Shown here piece after piece: positions 5,274-12,377 of a stretch of 13,647 nucleotides of DNA (the first letter of the stretch is position 1; each line of letters starts with the position of its first letter). The stretch lies in contig CABUNR010000029.1 in assembly GCA_902492995.1 (NCBI GenBank), positions 1 through 13,647 of the forward strand, in the 5' to 3' direction. Both the position numbers and the translations under genes were made by a program. The stretch comes from OMSK01 sp902492995 (GTDB lineage: Bacteria > Bacillota_I > Bacilli_A > RF39 > UBA660). The notes under the pieces are model-generated. The model worked only from the letters and a program-made list of their open reading frames with translations. It was not told where the DNA came from and made no database searches.

Positions 5274-5819
5274 TTAGATTTTAAAAACTTCTTTATTTAT
5301 TCTTATAAGAATTTTCGTATCTTTAAAATTACTTAAATATTCAAAAAGTTTCTTCTTATTTAAAAGTTTTGATATTTTACTATACGAATTAATAATTTCT
5401 CTATAAGAATCATTATCTATATTGGTCTTATTTCTAACAATTTCAATAAGTAATCTTTCTAGATCATAAGATTTTATATTCACACCACAATAAGTCATGT
5501 TATTGACACCAATTGAATAAAGATTATCTGACATAAAAATTTGTTTAATATAATCTTCTTTCATTTTTCTATCTTTTTGTTTACTAGCTACATAATAAAG
5601 ATTAGGCATATCTTTTTTTAATTTATAAATATAACAAGCTGTTTCTAAGGTAAATATTGCATTAGGATGTTTTTTTGCTATAATTTCAAAATAATTTGTA
5701 TTTAAATCGGTTGAATAAATTCCTTTTTTTAGGAAAAAAAGCTGTTTATTATCAACTAATTTTTTTATTTGATATGAACTATAACCCTTTTTTCTCAAAT
5801 CTTTATGTCGGATAATCAT
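5274..5819 (-). CDS. Orphan AbiEi-like winged-helix protein
   Basis: Resembles the N-terminal part of AbiEi-type proteins, the antitoxin and DNA-binding component of AbiE type IV toxin-antitoxin systems. The N-terminal wHTH-like domain reads HKDLRKKGYSSYQIKKLVDNKQLFFLKKGIYS (about 5-36), the pattern of a helix-turn-helix followed by a wing with the G-I-Y motif. Residues 37-181 resemble the following AbiEi domain, with a lysine-rich segment but no catalytic motif that I recognise. The ATG at 5817-5819 is chosen for position and the site CTGGTGATAG. The frame stays open further upstream, but those codons cover the -10. No AbiEii nucleotidyltransferase toxin is next to it: the neighbours are agrA and a P-type ATPase. 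It may be a solitary regulator or a remnant of a defence locus. Confidence 0.65.
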   Translation of the reverse strand: MIIRHKDLRKKGYSSYQIKKLVDNKQLFFLKKGIYSTDLNTNYFEIIAKKHPNAIFTLETACYIYKLKKDMPNLYYVASKQKDRKMKEDYIKQIFMSDNLYSIGVNNMTYCGVNIKSYDLERLLIEIVRNKTNIDNDSYREIINSYSKISKLLNKKKLFEYLSNFKDTKILIRINKEVFKI

Positions 5820-5835
5820 ACTATCACCAGAACTA

Positions 5836-5864
5836 ATTATATTACATATTATAATTAAAATCAA
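5836..5864 (-). promoter_or_regulatory. Promoter of the AbiEi-like gene
   Basis: On the minus strand, TTGATT (5859-5864), a 17-bp spacer and a perfect TATAAT (5836-5841). The predicted start near 5829 gives a leader of about 10 nt that holds the GGTGATAG site. The gene therefore need not depend on read-through from the ATPase. Confidence 0.75.
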
Positions 5865-5882
5865 GAGATTACCGACAAATAA

Positions 5883-8507
5883 TTAAACACCTGTTAATTT
5901 ATCTTTTTTCTTTAAATAAATTTTTCTAAGCCAATCAAATGGTATAACAGTAAAGGCAAATAATATCATTACTTCTAATTCAACAAAATTTAAATCTGTT
6001 GTTCTAAAAACATTATCACCATAATAAATCATTAATAATTGAATAATTGTAATAAATATTATTATAAATATAAATACCTTATTTTTTGTAATATTAGCTA
6101 AAATATTTATTCTATGTGTTCTTGCATTAAAACAATTAAATATATCAATAAATATAAATAAGCCAAAGAAGGCAGTAAGTAAATAATTATCAGTTACACT
6201 ATAATTATATATTTCTTTTATTAAAGGTAATTTTAAAAATAATATACATAAAATAGATGAATAAAATCCTGTAAATAATATTTCATTAATCATATATTTA
6301 TTTATAATCGCTTCATTTTTTTTCTTAGGAAATTCATGCATATATTCAATTAATGGCGGTTCAAAAGCAAAAGCTAATCCAGCAAGTGTATCCATCACCA
6401 TATTTATCCACAACATTTGAATTACAGTAATAGGAGTGAATACTCCTATAAATGGACCAACAAAAGATAAACTCAAGGCACATAAATTAATTGTAAGTTG
6501 TAAAATAATAAATTTTCTAATACTTTTAAATATCGTTCTACCAAATAATACAGCTTTAGAAATTGACATAAAATTATCATCTAAAATAACGATATCACTA
6601 GCTTCTTTTGCAACCTCTGTTCCACTACCCATTGCAAAACCAACATCGGCCTTTTTTAAAGCAGGAGCATCATTTACACCATCTCCAGTCATACCAACAA
6701 CCAAATTTAAATCTTGACTTACTTTAACTAATCTACTTTTATCCTGTGGCAAAGCTCTAGCAACTACCTTTAAATTTGGAAGTATATTTTTAATATCGTC
6801 ATCTGACATATTCTTTAACTCATCACTAGTTAAAACTACATCACTATCTTTATTCAATAATCCAACTTCTTTTGCAATACCAATTGCTGTATTTTTATTA
6901 TCACCAGTTATCATAACAGTTTGAATATGAGCACTTTGTGTTAAATTAACTCCTGTTACAGCTTCTTCCCTTACTTCATCTTTAATTAAAACAATTCCAA
7001 CCAATGTCAAATTTTCAAATTTTTTATCAAGATTATAATTATCATTAATAGCTAAAGCTAAAACTCTAATACCCAACCTTGTGTAACTATCTATTTTTTT
7101 ATTATATAATTCAATATTTAATCTATTTTTATTTCCATTTTCATCATAATAATATTTACAATTTTTTATTATAACCTCTGGAGCACCTTTTATTAAATGT
7201 TTTTTGCCATTATACAAAACCATTGCTAAAGAATATTTATTTTTACTATTAAATGTTTCCTTATTAATTATCTTAACATTTTTATTATATGAATTAATAA
7301 ATTTTAATAAAGCTCTATCAGTAATATTTCCACCTACTATTTTATTATCACTATATACACTTTCATTATTATAGGCAATACTAATTTCTAATAATTCACA
7401 TAATTTTGGAAACTTTTTTAACTCTAATATATTACTATACTCAGATTTAGAGCCACTAATAAATCCAATAACATCCAATTTTCCTTTTGTAAGTGTTCCA
7501 GTTTTATCAGTAAACAAAATATTAATATTTCCTGCGGTTTCAATACCTATTAATTTTCTAACTAAAACATTGTTTTTTAACATCCTCTTCATATTAGAAG
7601 ATAATACAAGAGTAATCATCATAGGAAGTCCTTCTGGTACTGCAACTATTATAACAGTAACAATCAAAGTCATTGCATACAAAATATGTCCCGTTATTAG
7701 AGGAAAATTAGTTACCGTTTTAACAATTAAATTGATATCAAAATTATTTTTTATTACAACTACAGAAAAAAGATAAGAAATACTAATTAAAAAAGCAGCT
7801 ATATATCCAATTTTACTTATTGTTTTTGCAAGTTCTGTTAATCTTAATTTAAGTGGACTTATTGGGCCATTCTCTGATAATTCCATTGCAATTCCACCAT
7901 AAATAGTATTGTTTCCCACCTTTTTTACCAACATTTTGGCACTTTTTGAATAAACAACACTTCCCCTATAAACTTTATTTTCATCTTTTTCTATATTATT
8001 TTTAATAGCTTCTTTATAAGCTTCCTTAGCTTCACCATTTAATGATGATTCATCAACGCTAATTTCACCTTCTATTATTACTCCATCTGCAGGTATTTTA
8101 TCGCCTGAATTTAATAAAACAATATCGCCAACAACAACATCATCGACATTAATTTCTTCAATTTTTGAATTTCTAAATACACGGCACTTAATTCTAGATG
8201 CTTCTTCTTGCATTCTTAAAAATGCCTTTTCACTACCATACTCAGATATTGTTGATATAAAAGATGCTAAAGCAATTGCTATTATAATTCCAATAGTTTC
8301 ATACCAATCAAAATTTTTAAATAGAAAAATAGTTTTGATTGCTAATGCTATTAAAAGAATCTTTATGATAGGATCGGATAAGCATTCAATAAATTTTCTA
8401 AAAAAACTATTATTATTTTTTTTAATTAAACTATTATTACCATATTTTTCTCTTGATTCTTCTACTTCTTTACTATTTAAACCAGTATTAAATTTAGTAT
8501 TATTCAT
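5883..8507 (-). CDS. Calcium-type P-type ATPase (PMCA-like)
   Basis: P2-type cation-transporting ATPase, most likely exporting Ca2+ at the cytoplasmic membrane. All domains are present in 874 aa: cation ATPase N-terminus (1-60), actuator domain (about 100-215), phosphorylation motif DKTGTLT with D334, the KGAPE nucleotide-binding motif (440-444), the hinge TGDGVND (607-613), and a C-terminal set of membrane helices. Ion-site residues look PMCA-like: VAVPEGLP with E292 in M4, and N702 and D706 in WINMVMDTLAG in M6. M5 (QLTINLCAL) lacks the glutamate of SERCA site I, so one Ca2+ per cycle is likely. The actuator loop reads LNGEA (156-160) where TGES is usual; the catalytic glutamate remains. 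The start has a strong AGGAGG site. A weak upstream promoter candidate is TTGTAG-N16-AATAAT (8555-8582, minus). No clear terminator follows. Confidence 0.93.
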   Translation of the reverse strand: MNNTKFNTGLNSKEVEESREKYGNNSLIKKNNNSFFRKFIECLSDPIIKILLIALAIKTIFLFKNFDWYETIGIIIAIALASFISTISEYGSEKAFLRMQEEASRIKCRVFRNSKIEEINVDDVVVGDIVLLNSGDKIPADGVIIEGEISVDESSLNGEAKEAYKEAIKNNIEKDENKVYRGSVVYSKSAKMLVKKVGNNTIYGGIAMELSENGPISPLKLRLTELAKTISKIGYIAAFLISISYLFSVVVIKNNFDINLIVKTVTNFPLITGHILYAMTLIVTVIIVAVPEGLPMMITLVLSSNMKRMLKNNVLVRKLIGIETAGNINILFTDKTGTLTKGKLDVIGFISGSKSEYSNILELKKFPKLCELLEISIAYNNESVYSDNKIVGGNITDRALLKFINSYNKNVKIINKETFNSKNKYSLAMVLYNGKKHLIKGAPEVIIKNCKYYYDENGNKNRLNIELYNKKIDSYTRLGIRVLALAINDNYNLDKKFENLTLVGIVLIKDEVREEAVTGVNLTQSAHIQTVMITGDNKNTAIGIAKEVGLLNKDSDVVLTSDELKNMSDDDIKNILPNLKVVARALPQDKSRLVKVSQDLNLVVGMTGDGVNDAPALKKADVGFAMGSGTEVAKEASDIVILDDNFMSISKAVLFGRTIFKSIRKFIILQLTINLCALSLSFVGPFIGVFTPITVIQMLWINMVMDTLAGLAFAFEPPLIEYMHEFPKKKNEAIINKYMINEILFTGFYSSILCILFLKLPLIKEIYNYSVTDNYLLTAFFGLFIFIDIFNCFNARTHRINILANITKNKVFIFIIIFITIIQLLMIYYGDNVFRTTDLNFVELEVMILFAFTVIPFDWLRKIYLKKKDKLTGV

Positions 8508-8646
8508 ATATTGCCTCCTATACTTAAAATATATTAAAAAAGTTTTTCAATAGAATTATTATGATATTACATATTCCTACAAAAAAGACAAAATATATAT
8601 ATAACTTTAAAAATATAGACAAAATTAAAAAAAATATGATATTTTA

Positions 8647-8675
8647 TTTATTTTTTAGAATTTTTGATTTATAAT
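8647..8675 (+). promoter_or_regulatory. Promoter of the pyrophosphatase gene
   Basis: A perfect TATAAT (8670-8675) preceded by a 17-bp spacer and a weak -35, TTTATT (8647-8652). The predicted start near 8682 leaves a leader of about 20 nt containing GAGGTG. It lies in the 195-bp divergent region shared with the ATPase (8508-8702). Confidence 0.5.
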
Positions 8676-8702
8676 GTAAAAGTATATAAATGAGGTGAAA
8701 AA

Positions 8703-10319
8703 ATGCAAAAAGTATATATATTTGGACATAAAAAACCAGATACAGATTCTGTTACAGCTGCAATAGCACTATCTTATCTAAAAAACAAATTAGGTTATAA
8801 CACTGAACCAAGAGTATTAGGACCTATAAATAAAGAAACAAAATTTGTTTTAGATTATTTTAAAGTTAAAGAACCATCATACTTAAATGATGTCAAATTA
8901 CAAATAAGAGATTTAAACTATCATAGAAATTATTTCTTAAATCAAAACAAATCTATATCAGATGTTTATAAATTCTTATTAGAAAAAAATATAACAGGAA
9001 TTCCTATTGTTGATGATAACAAAAAATTTAAAGGTCTAGTAACAATTAAAACAATTTTTAAAGAATTATTAACAAGTGATCAAACACTAATTAATACATC
9101 ATTACAAAATATAGTTGAAGTTTTAAATGCAGAAATTCTAAATAAAAGCTCTGATGAAATTAATGGAAATATATTAGCAGCAACATATAGAAGTACAACA
9201 TTTCTTGAAAATTTAAAATTAAACAATAAAACAATATTAATAGTAGGTGACAGACATAGTGTTATAGAATATGCAGTAAATAGCGGAATAAAATTACTAA
9301 TCATAGTCGGTAATAATGAAATAAAAAAAGAACACTTAGAAATTGCCAAAAATAACAATGTTAATGTTATTAGAACAAATTATGATAGTTTTCATACAGC
9401 TAAATTAATTGGTTTATCAAATTATATAAAAAATTTAATAACTGATGATTCAATAGAAACATTTGATGAAAATGATTATTATGATGACTTTTTAATTAAA
9501 AGCAGCAAGTTAGGACATAACAACTATCCAATAATAGATAAAAAAGGAATATGTCATGGTTTAATAAGAATAACTGAAATTACTGAAAAAAATAGAAAAA
9601 AATGTATATTAGTAGACCACAACGAATCTGAACAAAGTGCATTAGGTTTAAATGAAGCTGATATTTTAGAAATTGTTGATCATCATAAAATTGGTGATTT
9701 AACAACAAAACAACCTATCAACTTTAGAAATATGACTGTTGGTAGTACAAATACAATTATATATTCCCTATTTAAAGAAAACAAAATTGATATTCCAAAA
9801 GATATTGCTGGACTTATGATATCAGGTATATTATCAGATACATTAGCACTTACAAGTCCTACAACAACAAATTTAGATAAAATAATTGTTAAAGCACTAT
9901 CTGATATAATAGGTTTTGATTATAATAATTATGCAAACGAGATGTTTAAAGCTGGAACTTCACTAGAAGGAAAAACAAAGGATGAAATTGTTAATGAAGA
10001 TATTAAAATTTTTCCAGTTGATGATAAAAAATTTGCAGTATCACAAGTATTTACATTAAATTATGAAGAAATATTAAAGGAAAAAGATAAATATATTGAA
10101 TTAATTGAAGAAATAAAAGTAAATAAAGAATGTGAATTAGTTTTATTATGTGTTACTGATATTATTAAAAATGGCTCATACATTTTCTATACAAAAGATA
10201 ATGAAGAACAAATATCTCTAGCATTTAATATCAAGGATATACATCAAGGTTATTACTTAGAAGGGTGTGTATCACGAAAAAAACAACTTGTACCAAATAT
10301 AATGGAAATAATAAAATAA
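8703..10319 (+). CDS. ppaC: Manganese-dependent inorganic pyrophosphatase with CBS-DRTGG regulatory insert
   Basis: Family II (DHH) inorganic pyrophosphatase; hydrolyses PPi to two phosphates in the cytoplasm with Mn2+ or Co2+. The length of 538 aa fits the regulated CBS subclass known from Clostridium perfringens. Catalytic parts: FGHKKPDTDS (H9, D13, D15), VDHNE (D305-H306), the signature VDHH (D326-H327-H328), and the DHHA2 domain ending with SRKKQ (524-528), which binds phosphate. The insert splits the DHH domain: CBS1 (about 68-122), a DRTGG-type domain (about 130-245, with GDRHSVIEYAV) and CBS2 (about 255-295). In this subclass the insert binds AMP/ADP (inhibiting) and ATP or diadenosine polyphosphates (activating). 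The start has GAGGTG 5 nt before the ATG. It diverges from the ATPase and ends at a shared terminator with the Fur-family gene. Confidence 0.97.
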   Translation: MQKVYIFGHKKPDTDSVTAAIALSYLKNKLGYNTEPRVLGPINKETKFVLDYFKVKEPSYLNDVKLQIRDLNYHRNYFLNQNKSISDVYKFLLEKNITGIPIVDDNKKFKGLVTIKTIFKELLTSDQTLINTSLQNIVEVLNAEILNKSSDEINGNILAATYRSTTFLENLKLNNKTILIVGDRHSVIEYAVNSGIKLLIIVGNNEIKKEHLEIAKNNNVNVIRTNYDSFHTAKLIGLSNYIKNLITDDSIETFDENDYYDDFLIKSSKLGHNNYPIIDKKGICHGLIRITEITEKNRKKCILVDHNESEQSALGLNEADILEIVDHHKIGDLTTKQPINFRNMTVGSTNTIIYSLFKENKIDIPKDIAGLMISGILSDTLALTSPTTTNLDKIIVKALSDIIGFDYNNYANEMFKAGTSLEGKTKDEIVNEDIKIFPVDDKKFAVSQVFTLNYEEILKEKDKYIELIEEIKVNKECELVLLCVTDIIKNGSYIFYTKDNEEQISLAFNIKDIHQGYYLEGCVSRKKQLVPNIMEIIK

Positions 10320-10339
10320 AGGCTTTAAACCTTTATTTT
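10313..10339. terminator. Bidirectional terminator between pyrophosphatase and Fur-family gene
   Basis: A 10-bp stem, AAAATAAAGG (10313-10322) with CCTTTATTTT (10330-10339), and a 7-nt loop. The T-run extends to 10343 on the plus strand and an equivalent A-rich flank gives a U-tract on the minus strand. It overlaps both stop codons, of the pyrophosphatase (10317-10319) and of the Fur-family gene (10333-10335). Confidence 0.85.
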
Positions 10340-10710
10340 TTTTGACAATCACTACAAATTCCATTTATTTGAATTTGATGTGAAAGAACTTTATAACCAG
10401 TATCTTTAATGCTATTTATAGGGCATATATTTATTAAAGTTTTTTTATGACATTTTACACAATATATATAATGTTTATGTTCATTTTTATTTATAGAATA
10501 ATAAATTTCATCATTTAGTGTTTTAATAATTACATTATTATTTAAAAATAATTCTATTATTCTATATATTGTAGAATTATTCATTTTATTACCACATTTA
10601 TTTCTTATATCTTTAAATGTCACTTCACCATATTCATCAATAATATCAAAAATTAATTTTCTCTGTTTAGTTAACTTAATGTTTTTTTCTTTAAAATATT
10701 CTTCTATCAT
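10333..10710 (-). CDS. Fur-family metalloregulator
   Basis: Ferric-uptake-regulator superfamily repressor (125 aa, slightly short for the family). The N-terminal winged helix contains KLTKQRKLIFDII and the recognition segment NNSTIYRIIELF (44-55). The C-terminal dimerisation domain has the structural zinc pairs C84-x2-C87 and C119-x2-C122 and histidines H78, H80, H88 and H111 that could bind the sensed metal. The subgroup (Fur, Zur, PerR or another) cannot be fixed. The ATG at 10708-10710 is chosen because it overlaps the TGA of the upstream permease gene as ATGA and removes a non-conserved N-terminal extension. It is cotranscribed with and translationally coupled to the permease, so it probably regulates that operon through the palindrome at 11560-11580 and perhaps the box at 11640-11668. 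Confidence 0.92.
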   Translation of the reverse strand: MIEEYFKEKNIKLTKQRKLIFDIIDEYGEVTFKDIRNKCGNKMNNSTIYRIIELFLNNNVIIKTLNDEIYYSINKNEHKHYIYCVKCHKKTLINICPINSIKDTGYKVLSHQIQINGICSDCQKK

Positions 10711-11549
10711 ATACTTATACCTAAAAAATTCATTATAATTCCACAAAATACACCTATAAAATAAATTAAAGATAAAATTTTTATATTTTCCTTAATATTA
10801 TGATTTACTTTAAATAACACAAGTATAGCAACGCCACTACCTGTAAGAAGACCAGCAAGTGCTGAGCCAAATGAAATAACATTACTCAAATAAAGTTCAG
10901 TTATGATAACACTAGCACCACAATTTGGTATTAATCCGATTAAACTTGAAATAAATGGGCTGAAAATATTATTATCTAAAAATAGGCTTCTTAATTTATC
11001 TTCTCCATAATAACTCATAACAAAATTTAATAAAAAAGAAATAATAATTAAAAAGATAAAAATATTTAATGTATGTTTAATACTTGATTTTATAATTCCA
11101 TGATCACAATCACAATGATCATCATCACAAATTTCATGTATATAACTAGTTTCTATTTTTTTTCTAAATACAAAATCAATAATGAAGCCAAAAAATATTC
11201 CAATTAAACCCTTAATAAAAAGAAATTTTAAAATTAAAGTAAATGAAGCCCCTTTGGATAATAAAATTGGTAACATTTCATCAGATGTTGATAAATAAAC
11301 AGCAATAAGTGTTCCAAGTGTTATGATATGGGCTACATATAAATTAGTAGCAGCAACACTAAATCCACATTGAGGAAAAGCTCCAAATATTCCACCAAAT
11401 AGTGGCCCAAATTTACCCGATTTCTCCAACTTATCTTTACTTTTATTTGATAGTTTATGTTCAAGAAACTCCATAAGTAAAAATGTTAAATATAAAAATG
11501 GTAATATTTTTACTGAATCAATAATTGTATCTAATATAATATCCAACAT
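10707..11549 (-). CDS. Putative heavy-metal exporter (ArsP_2-type / putative manganese transporter)
   Basis: Polytopic membrane protein (280 aa, about 8-10 membrane segments) resembling the putative metal-exporter permeases annotated as ArsP_2 or putative manganese transporter. Two pseudo-symmetric halves each carry a P-x-C-G motif inside a membrane region: FPQCGFSVAA (58-67) and IPNCGASVII (207-216). They are linked by a cytoplasmic loop rich in metal ligands, HEICDDDHCDCDHG (138-151: three His, three Cys, five Asp, one Glu). The ATG at 11547-11549 is supported by the GGGAGGATTT site. The frame is open for 15 codons further, but those overlap the operator and promoter. It is the first gene of an operon with a Fur-family regulator, which supports metal-controlled efflux. 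The substrate is not known: Mn, Zn, Fe or arsenic compounds are all possible. Confidence 0.8.
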   Translation of the reverse strand: MLDIILDTIIDSVKILPFLYLTFLLMEFLEHKLSNKSKDKLEKSGKFGPLFGGIFGAFPQCGFSVAATNLYVAHIITLGTLIAVYLSTSDEMLPILLSKGASFTLILKFLFIKGLIGIFFGFIIDFVFRKKIETSYIHEICDDDHCDCDHGIIKSSIKHTLNIFIFLIIISFLLNFVMSYYGEDKLRSLFLDNNIFSPFISSLIGLIPNCGASVIITELYLSNVISFGSALAGLLTGSGVAILVLFKVNHNIKENIKILSLIYFIGVFCGIIMNFLGISI

Positions 11550-11559
11550 AAATCCTCCC

Positions 11560-11580
11560 AAATGCAATTTTTTTGCATTT
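11560..11580 (-). promoter_or_regulatory. 8-5-8 palindrome at the permease transcript start, likely operator
   Basis: AAATGCAA (11560-11567), five T, then TTGCATTT (11573-11580). It covers the predicted start (near 11576) and ends next to the ribosome binding site, a classic repressor position. The Fur-family protein of the same operon is the best candidate binder. In the mRNA it would also form an 8-bp hairpin directly before GGGAGG, so a role in translation cannot be excluded. Confidence 0.6.
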
Positions 11581-11582
11581 AT

Positions 11583-11611
11583 ATAATAGCACATTATATA
11601 AAATATATCAA
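11583..11611 (-). promoter_or_regulatory. Promoter of the permease-Fur operon
   Basis: On the minus strand, TTGATA (11606-11611), a 17-bp spacer and TATTAT (11583-11588), with a predicted start near 11576 inside the palindrome. A TATAAT at 11593-11598 lies in the spacer but has no suitable -35. Confidence 0.65.
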
Positions 11612-11639
11612 CATAAATTTATTTTTAATCTTTTATATA

Positions 11640-11668
11640 ATATATTTTATGATAATCATAAAATATAT
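11640..11668. promoter_or_regulatory. 29-bp perfect palindrome with Fur-box-like core
   Basis: Arms of 14 bp (11640-11653, 11655-11668) around a single A at 11654. The core TTATGATAATCATAA (11647-11661) has the 7-1-7 layout of Fur-family boxes. It differs from the PerR consensus TTATAATnATTATAA by one symmetric base per arm. It ends 1 bp before the -35 of the rightward operon (11670) and lies 28 bp upstream of the -35 of the permease-Fur operon (11611), so it could serve either side. Being A/T-rich, it might also be structural only. Confidence 0.6.
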
Positions 11669-11669
11669 A

Positions 11670-11698
11670 TTGACATTTAATAAAATTAATCATATAAT
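11670..11698 (+). promoter_or_regulatory. Perfect-consensus promoter of the DUF2975/HTH/DUF4173 operon
   Basis: TTGACA (11670-11675), a 17-bp spacer and TATAAT (11693-11698): a full match to the primary sigma factor consensus, the only one in the window. The predicted start is near 11705, leaving a leader of about 11 nt with GAGGTG at 11704-11709, so the mRNA may be very short-leadered. A promoter this strong usually implies repression; the adjacent palindrome or the operon's own HTH protein are candidates. Confidence 0.85.
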
Positions 11699-11715
11699 CA
11701 AAATGAGGTGACATT

Positions 11716-12168
11716 ATGAGGAAAAGTTTTATAGGTAATTTAACTACAATAATTTTATATTTATTATTTATAGTTGGTATAATTTGTTTATTTTTTATAC
11801 CAGATTTATATAATATACTAAGCGATAAATATGTTGATTTATTTAATAATCATTCTATTTATTATAAAATTGCATTTTATACTTGTTACATACTAAGTTT
11901 AAGTATTATATTTTTCTTAACTAAAATTTTTAACAATATATATAAAGATACCCCATTTAAAATAGAAATTGTAAAATATTTAAAAATAATTGCTTGTATA
12001 TTTATGTTACTAGCGATTATAATAGCAATTAAAGTAATTTTTATTCCAACAATTTTGTCTTTAGCTATGATTGTCGTTACTTTTATAGCAAGTCTAAGCT
12101 TTTATGTACTAGGTCAAGTATTTAAATGTGCTATAAACTATAAGGAAGAAGTTGATTACACAATATGA
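11716..12168 (+). CDS. DUF2975-like four-helix membrane protein
   Basis: Small integral membrane protein of 150 aa with four hydrophobic segments at about 10-30, 48-68, 86-108 and 112-134. A short charged loop follows the second segment (NNIYKDTPFKIEIVKYLK). This layout, and direct coupling to a YozG-like HTH gene, fit the DUF2975 family, whose function is not established. No catalytic motif is seen. The ATG has GAGGTG 5 nt upstream. The stop TGA overlaps the start of the next gene as ATGA (12165-12168), so the two proteins are made in a fixed ratio. It is the first gene of a three-gene operon under a perfect-consensus promoter. It might sense a membrane signal for the HTH partner, but this is inference. 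Confidence 0.8.
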   Translation: MRKSFIGNLTTIILYLLFIVGIICLFFIPDLYNILSDKYVDLFNNHSIYYKIAFYTCYILSLSIIFFLTKIFNNIYKDTPFKIEIVKYLKIIACIFMLLAIIIAIKVIFIPTILSLAMIVVTFIASLSFYVLGQVFKCAINYKEEVDYTI

Positions 12169-12377
12169 TAATTGTTAATTTAGATGTAATGATGGCAAAA
12201 AGAAAAATAAGCCTTAATGAACTCAGTGAAAAAACAAAAATAACTACAACTAATTTATCCATTTTAAAAACTAATAAAGCAAAAGCAATAAGATTTACTA
12301 CATTAGAAGCAATATGTAAAGCTCTTAACTGCCAACCAGGTGATATTTTAGAATATGAAGGTGATCCTAATGAATGA
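12165..12377 (+). CDS. YozG-like HTH (Cro/CI-type) transcriptional regulator
   Basis: Compact DNA-binding protein of 70 aa, all of it an XRE-type helix-turn-helix domain. The sequence MIIVNLDVMMAKRKISLNEL, then ITTTNLSILKTNKAKAIRF and the end CKALNCQPGDILEY, is typical of the YozG/YdaS-like group of short regulators. It starts at the ATG overlapping the DUF2975 stop. This start is preferred over the ATGs eight and nine codons later because the MIIVNLD beginning is conserved in the group. Its end overlaps the start of the next gene by 8 bp. With no sensor domain of its own, it is probably controlled by, or acts together with, the membrane protein encoded upstream. It may repress its own strong promoter. 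Confidence 0.92.
   Translation: MIIVNLDVMMAKRKISLNELSEKTKITTTNLSILKTNKAKAIRFTTLEAICKALNCQPGDILEYEGDPNE

Noticed and set aside
5880..5900. Weak inverted repeat AATTAA/TTAATT at the ATPase stop as a terminator
   Set aside because: The stem is all A/T, six pairs with a bulge, and there is no U-tract.
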